Made by a program: the position numbers and the translations under genes. A DNA stretch of 64,000 nucleotides from NCBI GenBank assembly GCA_023213395.1, contig CM041465.1, forward strand, positions 168,399,741-168,463,740, read 5' to 3'. The stretch comes from Cycas panzhihuaensis. Its lineage: Eukaryota > Cycadophyta. This document shows positions 22,800 to 34,875 of this stretch, in pieces. Each line of letters opens with the position of its first letter. Within the stretch, counting starts at the first letter, position 1. The notes below the pieces were generated by a model that saw only the letters and a list, made by a program, of their open reading frames with translations, did not search any database and was not told the DNA's origin.

Positions 22800-24360
22800 C
22801 CTCACCCTCTCCCTATATAGAAATATGCTCATGCTTATGAAGGATAGTGAGAGCTACTATATCCTCCTCCCTAATGATGACTATGAGAATGGCCATGATA
22901 TGACTCTATCTTATGTGTCCCTCATCTCCTATATTGAATGGCCATGCTACTTGAAGGAGTCGCTTATCCACTTGCCTTTAAAATGGTCATCCTCCAAAGG
23001 TGACGATGCTCATCCTCAACTAACTATAGCTCAGTCTCATGTAGTCTCAGTTGTATCATCATGTCATAATATATGCCTTATGTCTGCATAGTTAGACTAA
23101 AGTATTTAATATGATGTCCAAGTAGAGCTTGGTTATTTGCATGTCATACTAAAAGATCCTCTAAGGTAGAAGCATAAGAAAGTAGAATATCTCAGACCCT
23201 CATTACCTTAGAAAGTATCAGTGTCTCATCATCTACAAAGTCAATATGCCATAATTAGTTAACTGCCATTGAAAGGAGTAACAATAAAACCAAGCTTTTA
23301 TATTCTAAATAGGATGGTATATATACCTGCTAACTATTCTACTCCTCCCTCTCCTTATTCTTGTGGAACCCTCTTCCCCTCTTCCTCCACCACCACCTAC
23401 TACGGCTCCTTGACTCTTATTAGACCTAATGTCTATACTTTGTCTAATAGAATTTCCACCCCTCCCCTCACCACTAGCTACTCTCCCTATTCTTTCACCA
23501 CCTTGTTACTGAGCATTGTCACCTATCCTCCTCCCTCTACCTTTAAGTATAATAAGTAACCTCCTTGCAACTACCCTCTTATCCTCGTCTACCTTATCAT
23601 CATTCCATGCTTGCATCTTATCATAAATATTGGGAACTAATGGGTTCCTTATAATCCTACTTAGTAATGGACTAGAGGTACTCCTAGCCATAACCCTTGG
23701 TTTATTATAGACTTGTGATTATATGTGCCACTTATTCATCTTAGGATCCATGATATTGAGCTCCAACACATCAAGATCAAAGTATAAGAAAAACCACCAT
23801 ATCTTTATCTCCTAATCTAAGACAATTGTAAGTTGATACTCCTTAGGATAAAATGGACCTAGTTCATCCTAGTCCCCACCTCACATTGCTTGATGATGCT
23901 TATCTGCTGATTTAGAATCCCTATAAAGCTTTATGACCTATCAATATGAAATTCTATAATGTATTCCATCACCTTCCTAAGAACTAGAATACCATTTGTT
24001 GTCCTTATTGCCTTTAATAAAACTCAATGAGTACCAAATTAATTGGTGAATCTTATCAGGTATTAGGTGCATACTTCCTTGGAATCCTCATTAATCACCA
24101 TGTTTAGTCGAATCTCCATCCCATAGCATCTTACTCTAAGTATCCTCCCTATATCTCAGGAGTAATCCTAATATTACCTATCCCCTAAACGCTAAATACA
24201 CCATCTAAAGGTACCTAACAACTTATAAAATCTTCTAGTATTTCATATTCCATCATTAGTTGGATGGAATGATAGGTCCTATCAAGTCTAAAATGTCTCA
24301 AAATCTACCAATCAACTACTATAAGAGCTCTTAAAAGCGCACATATTGTCAATCCTTCAT
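22800..24360 (-). pseudogene. antisense reading frame of the Tat element (degenerate)
   Basis: Reading the reverse strand from about 24360 to 23290, one frame stays coherent for about 350 codons with some 20-25 stops, mostly where TAG/TAA/TGA could come from CAG/CAA/TGG/CGA. Blocks include DILDLIGPIIPSN, PDKIHQLIWYSLSFIKGNKD, GPFYPKEYQLTIV, NIMDPKMNKWHI and NIYDKMQAWNDDKVDED, ending in a Gly/Arg-rich tail. After a frameshift near 23240 a helical segment continues (LSYASTLEDLLV, VEDEHRHLWRM). Antisense frames between integrase and the 3' LTR are known in Tat elements such as Grande and Retand; I infer this is one. Product function unknown. Confidence 0.55.
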
Positions 24361-24395
24361 TTTCCTGAGTCTTTATTCTCTCAAGTGGTTACATT

Positions 24396-24751
24396 TGTTA
24401 AAATAACATGGAAAGCATTCATCAACATATGCCAAACAATATCAATGAACAAGAATCACAATGTATTAACTCAACGTCAACATATTACATCAGAACACTA
24501 ATTGTACCATGGACTCTACATGAGTCTCCATGATAACTTGTCTTTCATATATCACCTCAACCACTTTTATATCTAAGTAGGTGGGAGATCACACTATAGA
24601 TCTAATGCATGTGGGGTTATTACCTTTACTCTAACTAATGACATTACACCACTAACTTAACCAATGTTAGGATGACAAATGACTCTTACGGTCTAATACT
24701 TGAGACTATTGACCCTAAGACTCACACAACATTAAATATTATATTCTAACA
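24396..24751 (-). repeat. 3' LTR of the non-autonomous element
   Basis: 356 bp, TGTTAAAATAAC...TTCTAACA on the + strand, near-identical to 36467-36823 (for example AATGTATTAACTCAACGTCA and ACCATGGACTCTACATGAGT are shared). Confidence 0.92.
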
Positions 24752-25201
24752 CCTCCCCTTAATGTTTAATGTTTGAACTAAGGACAATTTGACATGACTG
24801 ACACACATTGATATAGGACTTTACTTGAGTTTGAGACTATAGAAACTAAAGACAACATGGCAAAAATGACATAGGACTTGACTTGGCTTGTCTTTGAAGT
24901 GATGTTTGAACTTCCATCTCTTGAGTCTTGGAATCTTTTTTATGATGATGTCTTGAGCTTTGTCTTCATCTAATGCACTGCAAAACATGTATGTCTTGTT
25001 TGTAATGTTACCTCATGTTTTCTATTTGATGAATCTTCTTGTATACTCCTAGGAGAGGTATGGTCGTCCTGGAATGAATATGAAGTAAATTGACTTGTCC
25101 TCATCTATTTTCAAACTTGCTAAGACGATTGACTTTTCAATCCATGGATTACTTCCTTAAAAGGGAATCAGTAATAATGATCCATTTCCGAATTTCCTTT
25201 G

Positions 25202-26130
25202 TTAAAAAATAAGATACTTTGTTTCTTTTATGTTATCTAGGGAATTCGTTGTGCCAAGGATGATGAGAGTCTTCATTATGGTAATATGCACATATTTCCT
25301 TGTTACTATTATACAAATGTGAAACATTACTTTGATATGATTGAGCTTCAAGGTCAAGAACCTGCAGTGATCTTGATGCACAATATTTTGATTATATGAT
25401 ATTCTTCCCATGTTTCTTCTTTCTTTAGAAGAACCTTCTAATGACCTTGTAGGGTATGTTGTCATAATTTGGATTCTCTCAAAGATGAACATAGAGATTG
25501 AATTGAGAGATATTATGGAAAGTCTCCAACACATGCATATCAATGTGTATCCTAACATCATTTGAATTCTAGTCATAAATTTGTTTACACAAACTAGGAT
25601 GATTTTGTCCATACCTTTTGTTAAGCTACTTGTGTCCACATGGACTATTACCGGTAAAGATTGATGTCTAGAATTTTCAACCTCCAAAGCTGGTTCCTTG
25701 ATGAGACTTAAGGTATTTGATGGAGTCAAAACTTTGACATGCTACTTTTCCCTTTTTTCTTTCCTCTTCAACTTCTTTTTCAAGTTCTTTATCTTTTTGA
25801 TATGCTTTTGTACCTCTTCAAGACCCTATTCATATACTTCTTTTAGCAAGTTCCATGCCTCTTCAACTAAGTCCATATTTTGAAGTGCTTGTACAAGAAA
25901 CTGATATGAGGAGTGAAGGTTCCCCTTATCGAAGGCTGCAACCATATTATTAATGGCTACTCTATTTTTCTTTTTGAAGGTTACCTTCCCTTCTTCATTA
26001 ATCGAAACTTTTCCAAGCACAAGGTTCCATAATCCTTTAATCCTGAAAATACATTCCATTTTGATTTTCCAAATTCGAAAGTTATCAACAACATATTTGG
26101 GCAAAACTATATTGGTGTCAGTTACCCAAA
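25202..26130 (-). pseudogene. copia-type gag relic of the non-autonomous element
   Basis: On the reverse strand from about 26130, TDTNIVLPKYVVDNFRIWKI, then KGLWNLVLGK and the C-terminal EEAWNLLKEVYE (to 25826), match the N-terminal half of copia gag (F-x-x-W-x-x-x-M ... L-W). Below 25830 the strand stays open for 175 codons (25202-25729) in another frame; a possible knuckle remnant CAYYHNEDSHH sits in a third frame near 25300. No protease, integrase or RT follows before the LTR. The 175-codon frame has no recognisable domain. Confidence 0.65.
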
Positions 26131-26159
26131 ACTCTTTTTTTCTACTACAAAGATAATAA

Positions 26160-27189
26160 TGTCACTTAACTCCATGATGTATAAATGTGCTAGCTTGTAT
26201 TCCCTTTCAAGGATCAAGTGCAAAAAGTCACCTTTGAGATACAAGTCCAACACTCCTTACAGCTTGGAAAGGGATATCTGAGTGAGGAGTTATAAAGAGT
26301 TGCTATCCTCCTTTAAAAGGTCACTATAAGTGAATAATATCATTTAACACAGTTGGTGCTAACCACTTTATGTCACCATAAACTTAATGACAAATGACTC
26401 CATAGCTATGACAAGTTGAATAATTTGTCCTTCTTTTCTTTGACCAAAGTGTTCTTTAGCATTACCTCTAGGAAAATCCTTTACGTGTTGTTGGTGTGGC
26501 TATGCCAATTTTAAGAGGTACCAATGGATCTGCTTCCTCAATCCTGACAACTGTGACTAGTCTTCTAATGAGTCCACTAGTAGGTGCACTCTAGTTCTGA
26601 ATTGCGTGCCTACTATATTTTTTTAAATCTGACTCAATTCTCTGCTGGTCATATTAAAATTGATGTAGCTACTTCTGTTGTCTACCGGTAAGCTCGAAAG
26701 AACAGAGAATATGCCATATGGCCAAGCATAGAGTAGCATAAGATTCTAAGGCACCTATCAAGGAAATACACAGATATTCATACAGACATCATCAATCCCA
26801 CAAACAACCAAAAGACATCGAGAGCAAAGGGATGAAGAACCTCGCTTGCATGTAGGATCACATACACAGATTAGTGCAAATGCTCAACAAGTGGAATCAC
26901 TTGATAATCTCCTCTCATAGTCAACATACTGCAACAGATGAAGCTTGAGTTTTGCCATAGCAAGACAGTCTTATTATTCTCTTAGGACTGAATAATACTT
27001 TTACATAACACTAGGTATAGATCTCCACAGCTCAGGTACCCAGCCACAATAACAACAACAAACACAATGAATTGTGGCCCTGCTTGTAACATTCAGATTT
27101 AGTTCAATGGCTTCTTAACGAAAAGAAACGGCCATAACGACTACTCAACAGTCCTACAAAATGGTATTGGTCTGAAAATTTCCTAATAT
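26160..27189. other. internal sequence of the non-autonomous element, no gene seen
   Basis: Leader-side sequence between the gag relic and the nested copia insertion. No recognisable domain on either strand; composition is less AT-rich than the Tat body. It continues at 34876 beyond the nested element. Confidence 0.5.
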
Positions 27190-27194
27190 TATAA

Positions 27195-27506
27195 TGAAAG
27201 AGGTTAATATATCAAGGTCATTTGTGTAGATTAATTATATAACCTTAGGATATATTATTAGCATTAGTCTCTTAATGAAATATACTTTATGTGCATTTAG
27301 ATGTAATTTTGGGTTCATGTCATTAGGTGGGAAAATCCTAACCCTAATGCTTACCCTCAATAATAAAAGGTGAAATCTCAAGGAGAGAGTCATCATTCAT
27401 TCTCAACTCCAAGCTTGCTCTTATATCTTGTTTCATCTTCATTTTCATTCTCCATTGCCATTGTGTGTATGTGAGTGATTTATCTCCTAGATCCATCCTT
27501 CTTTTA
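27195..27506 (+). repeat. copia 5' LTR (312 bp)
   Basis: TGAAAGAGGTTAATATATC at the start; ends CTTCTTTTA (the other copy has CTTCCTTCA). A TATA-like AATAATAAAAGG lies near 27360. Confidence 0.95.
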
Positions 27507-27508
27507 TG

Positions 27509-27520
27509 TAGTATCAGAGC
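27509..27520 (+). other. copia primer-binding site
   Basis: TAGTATCAGAGC, one G-to-A change from the initiator-Met-tRNA site, two bases after the LTR. Confidence 0.85.
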
Positions 27521-29533
27521 TAGAAGGGGATCTATTCACTCCATTCCACTTGCATGGAGTCATTTTGCCTCTCCTTCACCTTCAATGTGAAGTATTGAGA
27601 GTGCATTCATTATTTTCTAACATTTTGAGAGCTTAAAATTATAGTATTTTATATGTTGTTGCTTTATCCATGTGCACAGAAATTCAAAGGTGAAGAATAT
27701 AGGTTTTTGATCTTTGTTCCATTTTGGAGAAGCATTAAAGGCCTAAAAATTTCACAAAAAATTGAACATCTCAGAATTTGATGAAATTTGGCATGCAAGG
27801 TTGCCTTGACTAGAGGTTCATTTTTATCTTCTAGAGAAACTTTAGATTCAACCTGAAACAGCGAGTATTGGCCGTGATAAAAGGGTAAATTTTATGGATA
27901 AGTGATTTAAAGCACTTTTCCTAATGAAATCCTTTAATTATAAGCTAACGATCTGAACGTTTTATTAAGGGATCTGGTAGATTTATATCTTAAGATCAGT
28001 TTAAAATAAATCTCATCAAATTTCATCCACTGGTTAGTGAGATCTATGCAATTTTCTCACGGTTGTTGAGTTTGCCTACTCAACCCCACAAAGGACCTTG
28101 CAAGGGTATTTCGGGTAATTTTTTGGTAGATGTTACAAATGGTGAAGAAGGGAAAGTTAATGTACGTGTCAAAATGTAACTTCTGACATATTGAAATATA
28201 AATTCTGAGATAGTTGATCTGGCATGATTTTACTTTGGTGTTTTTTCAGGCAAAAAATATTTTTGTGCCTTTTCTAAAATCCGACTTCATAAATCTATTA
28301 GAAACGACATTATGAACACTTTTTCCTTTTGTCATAAATTCAGATTTAATCATTTAGGCCTTCATATTTGTAATTTTTAAAAATTTTCTCATTTATCATT
28401 ATTTGTAAATTTTGTGAAAAAATCACAAAAAATGGCAAAATAGCATACATATAGATTTAGCAAAATCATCATTTTAGTGGAAAGTTGATCCGCTTTTTAG
28501 TCCATTGTAGCTTTTGTATCAAAACTTCCAAAATCATATTTGAAAACATTGTACTAAAGCAAGGGAAACTTTGGATCGGAAGCAACATCTGGTTCCCCTA
28601 CTAAATCTAGCATGATTTTCTATTTGCACACATAGCATAAAGCATCACAAAAGTAGCAACAACAATAAAGCATCACAAAAGCAGTAATAACAATAAAGCA
28701 TCACAAAAGAAACAACAACAATAAAGCATCGCAAAAGTAATAACAACAACAAAGCAAGCACGAAAAGCAAGCAAGCACATTTGGCAAGTTTCTTTTTTAG
28801 TTTTCGGTTATACAGAAACATCTTACACTATTCATAAAAGGAATCTCATCCGTATGATCTATATCACCAGTTCTTGACTTGTGCGCACACTCGCCTTTGT
28901 TGAAATAGACCAAGGTTGGTTGAAGTTCAAGCCCTAAGGGAGGTGTGAGTTTCATATTGAGTCTGGTCTTAACGGAATAGTGGTGGAGTGACAGGTTAGC
29001 CATACCTACAGCCTCCAATCAGGGATAATCTTGATAACCACCTAGAAAAACTGAAAACCTTAATGCAAGATTAAAATTAACCTGGTCCAATATCCATCAT
29101 AGCTTTGGGATACATAGTATCATTTGACTCTTCGGAGGAGGTATATAGCTGCTCATTAGTGAACTAGGTAAGGACTGAGAGTACCTGGGCTCCACTATAA
29201 CTTGGATTTTATTACCAAGCATAGGTGCAGGTATTACAGGTGAAGGACCTAATCGTATAATAGAAGCCTTAGGCATCAGAACCTCACTTACATTTGGACA
29301 TAAATGAGAGGTTAGTGGCATGACATATCACCACTCTTTACCAGCTCTACATTAGGCCTCATTCTTGCATCATTATTTATATTCATTTTTTTATATAATT
29401 ATTGAAAAATAGTTAATCATTGCTTGCTTCTTATCATAACAATCATTTCTACATCCCTACTGCGCCAGGTGTACTAGCCACACATGTTAGTGGCACATAC
29501 TTCTATCATCTCTTCTACTTCTTCATCATCACC
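27521..29533 (+). other. copia leader, no gene
   Basis: About 2 kb of untranslated leader between primer site and gag. Reverse-strand open stretches at 28797-29018 and 29097-29321 have no recognisable domain and are taken as chance. It contains a 4 x 28 bp tandem repeat, listed separately. Confidence 0.6.
28637..28748. repeat. 4 x 28-bp tandem repeat in the copia leader
   Basis: Units start at 28637, 28665, 28693 and 28721, each beginning ATAAAGCATC(A/G)CAAAAG and ending in AACAACA/AATAACA. A shorter CAAGCA-type repeat follows to about 28780. Confidence 0.93.
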
Positions 29534-30404
29534 ATGTCATCTCAATTCAAGCAAAATGTTAACTGCATATTGAAAGGTAAAGAAAATTGGGATATATGGT
29601 ACCTTTGGAATTAAAATCTTTGTAAAGTATGAAGGCCTTTGGAGAGCCCACCTACAGCCCACACCCAGCATACCAACAATAGCTACAATAACTACTTCCA
29701 GTGGATCCACCCCAATAGCTCATACAGATGTTGTAGCTAAACTACAATGGGAGATAGATGATGAAAAGATTCGTGCAGAAATTTTGTTGGTCATTGATCA
29801 CTCCTTGCATAACTTGATAAACGAAGAGGAATATGATACAGCCTAGAAGGTCCCAGAAGTTCTTAGAAAGAACTTTGATACAAAGTTAGATTTAGAATTT
29901 ATTTATCTTATTTTAAAAATGAACAAATTAAAAATGTAAAAGGGACGAGCTCATGAGATAATAAATCTCATTCGACCAATCAAATCGGTAATTTACAAAG
30001 ACTTTAAGACCCAATGCATCACTTGGGCATTTTTGATCCAATCATGTTTACATGTCCCTAATTATAAAAACTTGCTTGGAAGTCTTCAATCTAGCAGAAC
30101 ATTGAAGACACTCAACTTTGAAGCACTTACCAAGAAGTTCATAGAATTTAACAAGACCTTTGATACAAACTTTGTAGCCTCTGACTCTCTTCCAGATGTA
30201 GCCTTTGAGGTAGAAGAAGAAGTTTTCTACACAAAAAATCAAAGTCCCTCTCGTGGTAGAGGAAATAACCAAGCAAGAGGAAGAGGAAGAAATATGGAAA
30301 ATCGTCCACAAGGTCAATCAAACCCTCAATCACAACCTCGACAGTTTCAAGGCCAAGGGCCACCTCAACAAAGAGCAAGATCGGGCCAAACCAAGATTTC
30401 TTGA
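29534..30404 (+). pseudogene. copia gag (one frameshift, several stops)
   Basis: ATG at 29534 opens MSSQFKQNVNCILKGKENWD, a usual copia gag start. A shift near 29605 moves to KIKIFVKYEGLWRAHL. The main domain follows (KLQWEIDDEKIRAEILLVID; TLKTLNFEALTKKFIEFNKT), and from 30240 an Arg/Gly/Gln-rich nucleic-acid-binding tail. TGA at 30402 ends this frame; the knuckle lies in the frame one base back, so one indel separates them. Confidence 0.88.
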
Positions 30405-31000
30405 GGATCGGTAATCAAACTATTATGTATGATCGATGTAACCATAAAGGACACTTAGCAAAAGATTGTAGAACTGCCACTTATAAGTTGCCCAAGTTCC
30501 AACCAAAACATGGAGCTCACAATGTTGAAGAAACTTGTGAAGAATCCTTTAATGGTGCAGGTTTTGTACAAGCACACATTCAAAGAATTAAGGGATCTTC
30601 AGCATCAAATGCCATTGATCAACCAAAGAGATTTTTTGAAGCTCGGTGTGGATATATCACTTGTGAATTCCCTTTACCAATGCCAAGCCCTATTGGAATT
30701 GCTAATAGTGTGGCTTCAATCGATGGATAGTGGATCATGGACACAGGAGCAACTCAACATATAACATGCAATCGCAGTCTATATCAAACATTTGACTCAA
30801 ATATTCATGGAGTTGTTCACATGGCTGATAAATCACAACAACCTATTGAAGGAATTGGCAACATTCGCTTGAAACTCCTAGGCTTAGAAGATTTTACATT
30901 GCTTGATGTCTTATACATACCCAATCTCAAACAAAACCTACTCTCTTTATCCACACTTATTTCTTATGGATTTGATTTGAGTGTAACCACAAATAACTAG
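30401..31000 (+). pseudogene. copia zinc knuckle and aspartic protease
   Basis: The knuckle at 30428-30469 reads YDRCNHKGHLAKDC: right spacing, first Cys changed to Tyr. After one stop at about 30728, WIMDTGATQHITCN (30731 onward) is the protease active site with D-T-G intact. GVVHMADKSQQPIEGIGNI and LLDVLYIPNLKQNLLSLSTL are the usual copia protease blocks. No real start codon is expected because the product is cut from gag-pol. Confidence 0.9.
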
Positions 31001-31033
31001 ACTTTTGAGGTCGTTCACTCTCCAACTAATCAG

Positions 31034-31880
31034 GTGGTTTTGACTGGACATCTCTTTGGAAAACTCTTTCGGCTGAATGGCTCTCCATCTTCTGAAGCCC
31101 ATTGTGCCCAAGGCCCTTATGCCGATGAAGAATTTGCATTTAATTCCATCTTGACCCATCCAACGTTGTCACCAGAAGCTCTTTGGCATGCTCATATGGG
31201 CCATGTTCACATTGATAGACTTAGAGATCTTTCTAACACTCTTTCAAACCTTCCAAAGTTTTCCTCTAAGCCCTTTAAATGTGAAGCTTGTATCATTACC
31301 AAATCTCATCGACAACCCTTTCCCAAAAGTCAGTGGAAATTAAGCCATCCATTACAATTGGTACACTCTGATTTATACGGGCCAATGGCCATTCCTTCAC
31401 TGAAGGGCAAGCTATATTACATCTTTTTCATTAATGATTTCACTAGAAAAGTATGGGTAGCTTTTCTACACAAGAAAGATGAAGCATTCTATATATTCAA
31501 GGAATTCAAAGCCCTCACTGAAAAAGAGTCCAGTTATCAACTCAAATGTCTTCAAACTGATAATGGTGGTGAATATACCTCACATGAGTTTGAAAGCTAC
31601 CTTCGAGATAATAACATCAAGCATCAAATAATAGTAGTAAATACCCCATAACAAAATGGAGTTACTAAGCGCATGAACAGGATAATCATGAACATAGCTC
31701 ATGCTATGCTAATATATAAAAGTGTACATACTATTTATAGGCTGAAGCAATCTAGACAGTTGTTTATTATATCAATGTTGTCAGCCCATTAAAGGAAGCA
31801 TAATCACCTAATGAAAAGTGGTTAGGACAAGTCCCCATTGTTCACTACTTTAAAATTTTTGGCTCTACATGCTATGCCCA
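31034..31880 (+). pseudogene. copia integrase (catalytic Glu changed)
   Basis: The zinc finger is intact (WHAHMGHVH ... CEACII, 31180-31300). The catalytic core has LVHSDLYGPM (first Asp) and LQTDNGGEYTSHEF (second Asp). The third catalytic block reads NGVTKRMNR after a stop at the Gln codon in NTPxQNG, with Lys where Glu is needed (normally NGVAERxNR), a G-to-A type change. Frameshifts follow from about 31690. Confidence 0.92.
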
Positions 31881-32559
31881 TATTCTGGATGCAGATCGAA
31901 ATAAACTCCAGCCAAGGGCACTTAAAAGCATCTTTGTTAGATACCCTATGGATAAGAAAGGGTATAAGGTCTTCATACCTTCACAATGAAAAATCATCGT
32001 TACCAGATATGTAATTTTTGTGGAGATAGAGGATCAGTTACTTAAATTAGACTCTATAGTACTCTCACGCCGCTACAATAATGTTATCAAGTATGATGTT
32101 TAGATTCTAAAATTTGGGAAGGGGACAGACATAAATTACTCCAAATGTTGGAAGCTGACAATAGAGCCTTGGAGGATACAAGTTGTGACTCTAAACTAAT
32201 GAGTGCACATACAACACCATCTTTTGAAGATAACAGAGTTGACAAAGGCAAAGCCATTATAGAATAACCATCCTCTCCACCTTTAGTTGACAAAGGCAAA
32301 ACAGTGGTAGAAGGACCATCTTACTCAAGCACATCAATATCCTCCTCACAAATAATCATTTTAGCGAACATGATGAGAACCAAGAAGTTGGGGAAATGAG
32401 GACATCATTCCCAACTCGAGGATTTCGATAAGCCCACCAGCTCAATAAGGACATACAACCAGATGAGGTGGGCAAAACTGGCACTCGAAGTGCCCATAGA
32501 GCAAGGATGTAGGAATCATTATATCTTGAGCTTGAACCAACAGAATTGTACCTTACTCT

Positions 32560-33340
32560 TAATGAAGAGCCCTTAATGTACCAAGAAGTTATAAAGCATA
32601 CAGCTTGGAGAAACGCCATGAGCAAAGAGTACCAATCTCTTATCAAGAACAGTACATGGGAGCTCGTTGATCTACCACTTGATAGAAAGGTAGTTTAAAA
32701 TAAATGGGTGTTCAAAAATAAATATAGATTAGATGACACCTTTGAAAAACACAAGGCGAGGTTGGTAGCTAAAGGATTTACATAAAGGGAAGGCATCGAC
32801 TACACTGAAGTCTTTGCACCTATAACCAAGTGGCCTACAATTAGAACTCTTTTGGCTTTGGCTGCTCAACAGTGTTGGAAAATCCACCAACTCGATATTA
32901 AGACTGCGTTTCTCAATGGAGATCTTGAAGAAGAAACTTACATGGCTCAGCCAGAAGAATATGAGATCGAAGGTCAAGAGCATAAGGTTTGTAGGCTCAG
33001 AAAGTCCTTGTATAGCCTTAAACAAGCCCCTTGCACTTGGTTTACCAAGTTGTCTGAAAGGATGAGGTAACTTGGATACGAGGTTTGTGACTATCAAGAT
33101 ATTGATGCAATGTTATTCATTAAGCGCCATAAGGATAAAGTCACTTATCTCATAATCTTTGTGGATGACATACTAGTAACAGGTAATAGTGAATAGGCAA
33201 TAAGCCAGCTGAAAAAGGACCTTGGCAAAACGTTCAAATTATCTGACCTCAGTTTAATGAAATATTACTTGGGAATTGAAGTAACACAAAAGAATGAAAA
33301 TTTTTTTCGCTCCCAAGAAAAATACATCAACAATCTTCTA
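32560..33340 (+). pseudogene. copia reverse transcriptase
   Basis: W-R-N-A-M-S-K-E-Y start block, KNKYRLDDTFEKHKARLVAK, the FAPITKWPTIRTLLALAAQ block, IHQLDIKTAFLNGDLEEETY, SLYSLKQAPCTWFTKL and the active site IIFVDDILVTG (about 33150) with both Asp kept. All stops seen fall where Gln or Trp is expected (FTxREG, RMRxLGYE, LTKLxLED). Confidence 0.93.
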
Positions 33341-33370
33341 ACCAAGCTTTAGTTAGAAGATGCTCGACTA

Positions 33371-34060
33371 GTGATGTTACCTATGGATCCTAATACCAAA
33401 CTCTCAACTAAAGGTGGCACTAGGGAGGCAGACGCAACAGTCTATAAGAAACTTGTAGGTAGTCTCATCTACACTACCAATATAAGGCCAGATATTTTAC
33501 ACTATGTTGGCATTCTTACTCGTTACATGATAAATCCTAAGCAGAATTATTAGCAAGTAGCAGTGTGAGTGTTGAGATACCTTAAGACAACCGGTAAATA
33601 TGGTCTGTTATATGAACCTAATTTAGACTTCAAGCTTTCTACATACACAGACTTAGACTTTGCAGGAGATAACGATACAAGAAGATCTACGTTTGGGTAT
33701 GTAACGTTTCTTGGAACAACACCAATATCATAGAGATCCAGATGGCAGAAGATAGTTACAGATTCAACTACTGAAGTTGAATACATTGCTGCTTTTGAGA
33801 CCAGTAAAGAGGTGATATGGCTAAGAAAATTATTGGAAACATTGAATATCACCTAAACAAGTCCTACGAGTCTTCATGTAGATAATCAATCAGCAATCTT
33901 CATTGCAAAAAATTATGTATTTCATAATCGTACTAAACACATAAGTACGAAAGTCCATAGGATTAGGGAACTTGTTCATGATGACACAATTCAATTAGAT
34001 TACTGCCCCACAGCAGATCAAGTGGCTGATATCTTTACCAAACCGCTGTAAAGGGTGAAG
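33371..34060 (+). pseudogene. copia RNase H and C-terminus
   Basis: VYKKLVGSLIYTTNIRPDIL, then FAGDNDTRRSTFGYVTFLG, DSTTEVEYIAAFETSKEVIW, LHVDNQSAIFIAKNYVFHNR, TKHISTKVHRIRELV and ADQVADIFTKPL make a complete copia RNase H. Stops replace Trp (ISxRSRWQ) and Gln. Confidence 0.93.
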
Positions 34061-34547
34061 TTTGAACAGTTTCGAAGGTAGCTCAGCCTTAGGTTCTCCA
34101 TCTTTGATTGATCAAAGAAGATGGCAATAAGATCATCATACTCTATTCTATTCGTGAAAACCCCTTGTAGGCACGGAAGGATAAGAGTAAGTCTCTGCTC
34201 TATCCTCTTTATGAAAACCCCATGTGGGCACAGAAGGATAAGGGTTATACTTGTTTTGGAAAATCAGAACCTATGAAAACCCAAAAGGGCATAGGGGATG
34301 ACCAAACAGTGTATCGAGACTTAGTAGATTAGGTTGCACATTTAAGCTACTTGGCTATTAGGCTACATCAAAGAGATACCTTAGCCATTTTGATTTATAA
34401 AATGGGATATAGATCTTAGAAAGTTTGTGGGTTTTTATTCCCCATGAGGGTTTTCCTACAAAAGTGTCATTTAGAATTTCAATGTAATAGTGAGGCTCAA
34501 ATGAAGACCTCATAGAATAGATTTTCTGAAAATGACCTTCCACCATT

Positions 34548-34557
34548 AAGGGGGGGA
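34548..34557 (+). other. copia polypurine tract
   Basis: AAGGGGGGGA directly before the 3' LTR. Confidence 0.9.
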
Positions 34558-34558
34558 T

Positions 34559-34870
34559 TGAAAGAGGTTAATATATCAAAGTCATTTGTGCAGATTAATT
34601 ATGTGACCTTAGGATATATTATTAGCATCAGTCTCTTATTGAAATGTACTTTATGTGCATTTAGATATAATTTTGGGTTCATGTCATTAGGCAAAAAAAT
34701 CCTAACCCTAATGCTCACCCTCAATAATAAAAGGTGAAATCTCAAGGAGGGAGTCATCATTCATTCTTACCTCTAAGCTTTCTCTCATATCTTATTTCAT
34801 CTTCATTTTCATTCTCCATTTCCATTGTGTGCATGTGAGTGATTTATCTCCTAGATCCATCCTTCCTTCA
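34559..34870 (+). repeat. copia 3' LTR (312 bp)
   Basis: Gap-free alignment to 27195-27506; ends CTTCCTTCA and is followed by TATAA. Confidence 0.95.
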
Positions 34871-34875
34871 TATAA

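Larger units (their letters stand above)
27195..34870 (+). mobile_element. full-length Ty1/copia retrotransposon, innermost insertion
   Basis: 7676 bp with two 312-bp LTRs (27195-27506, 34559-34870), an exact 5-bp target duplication TATAA (27190-27194 and 34871-34875), a primer site TAGTATCAGAGC and a polypurine tract AAGGGGGGGA. The polyprotein order gag, protease, integrase, RT, RNase H is that of copia. The LTRs differ at about 24 of 312 positions by hand count, about 20 of them transitions. It is the youngest-looking element in the nested stack but is still broken by stops. Confidence 0.95.

Noticed and set aside
23269-23559. Forward open stretch rich in Pro, Ser and Thr.
   Set aside because: It is the complement of the Gly/Arg-rich tail of the antisense frame, which has better continuity over more than 1 kb.
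25202-25729. 175-codon reverse-strand frame as an independent gene.
   Set aside because: It lies directly after the gag relic, inside an LTR element and next to the polypurine tract, without a recognisable domain; more likely decayed gag read in a shifted frame.
28797-29321. Two reverse-strand open stretches in the copia leader.
   Set aside because: No domain, opposite to the element, and in a known untranslated region.
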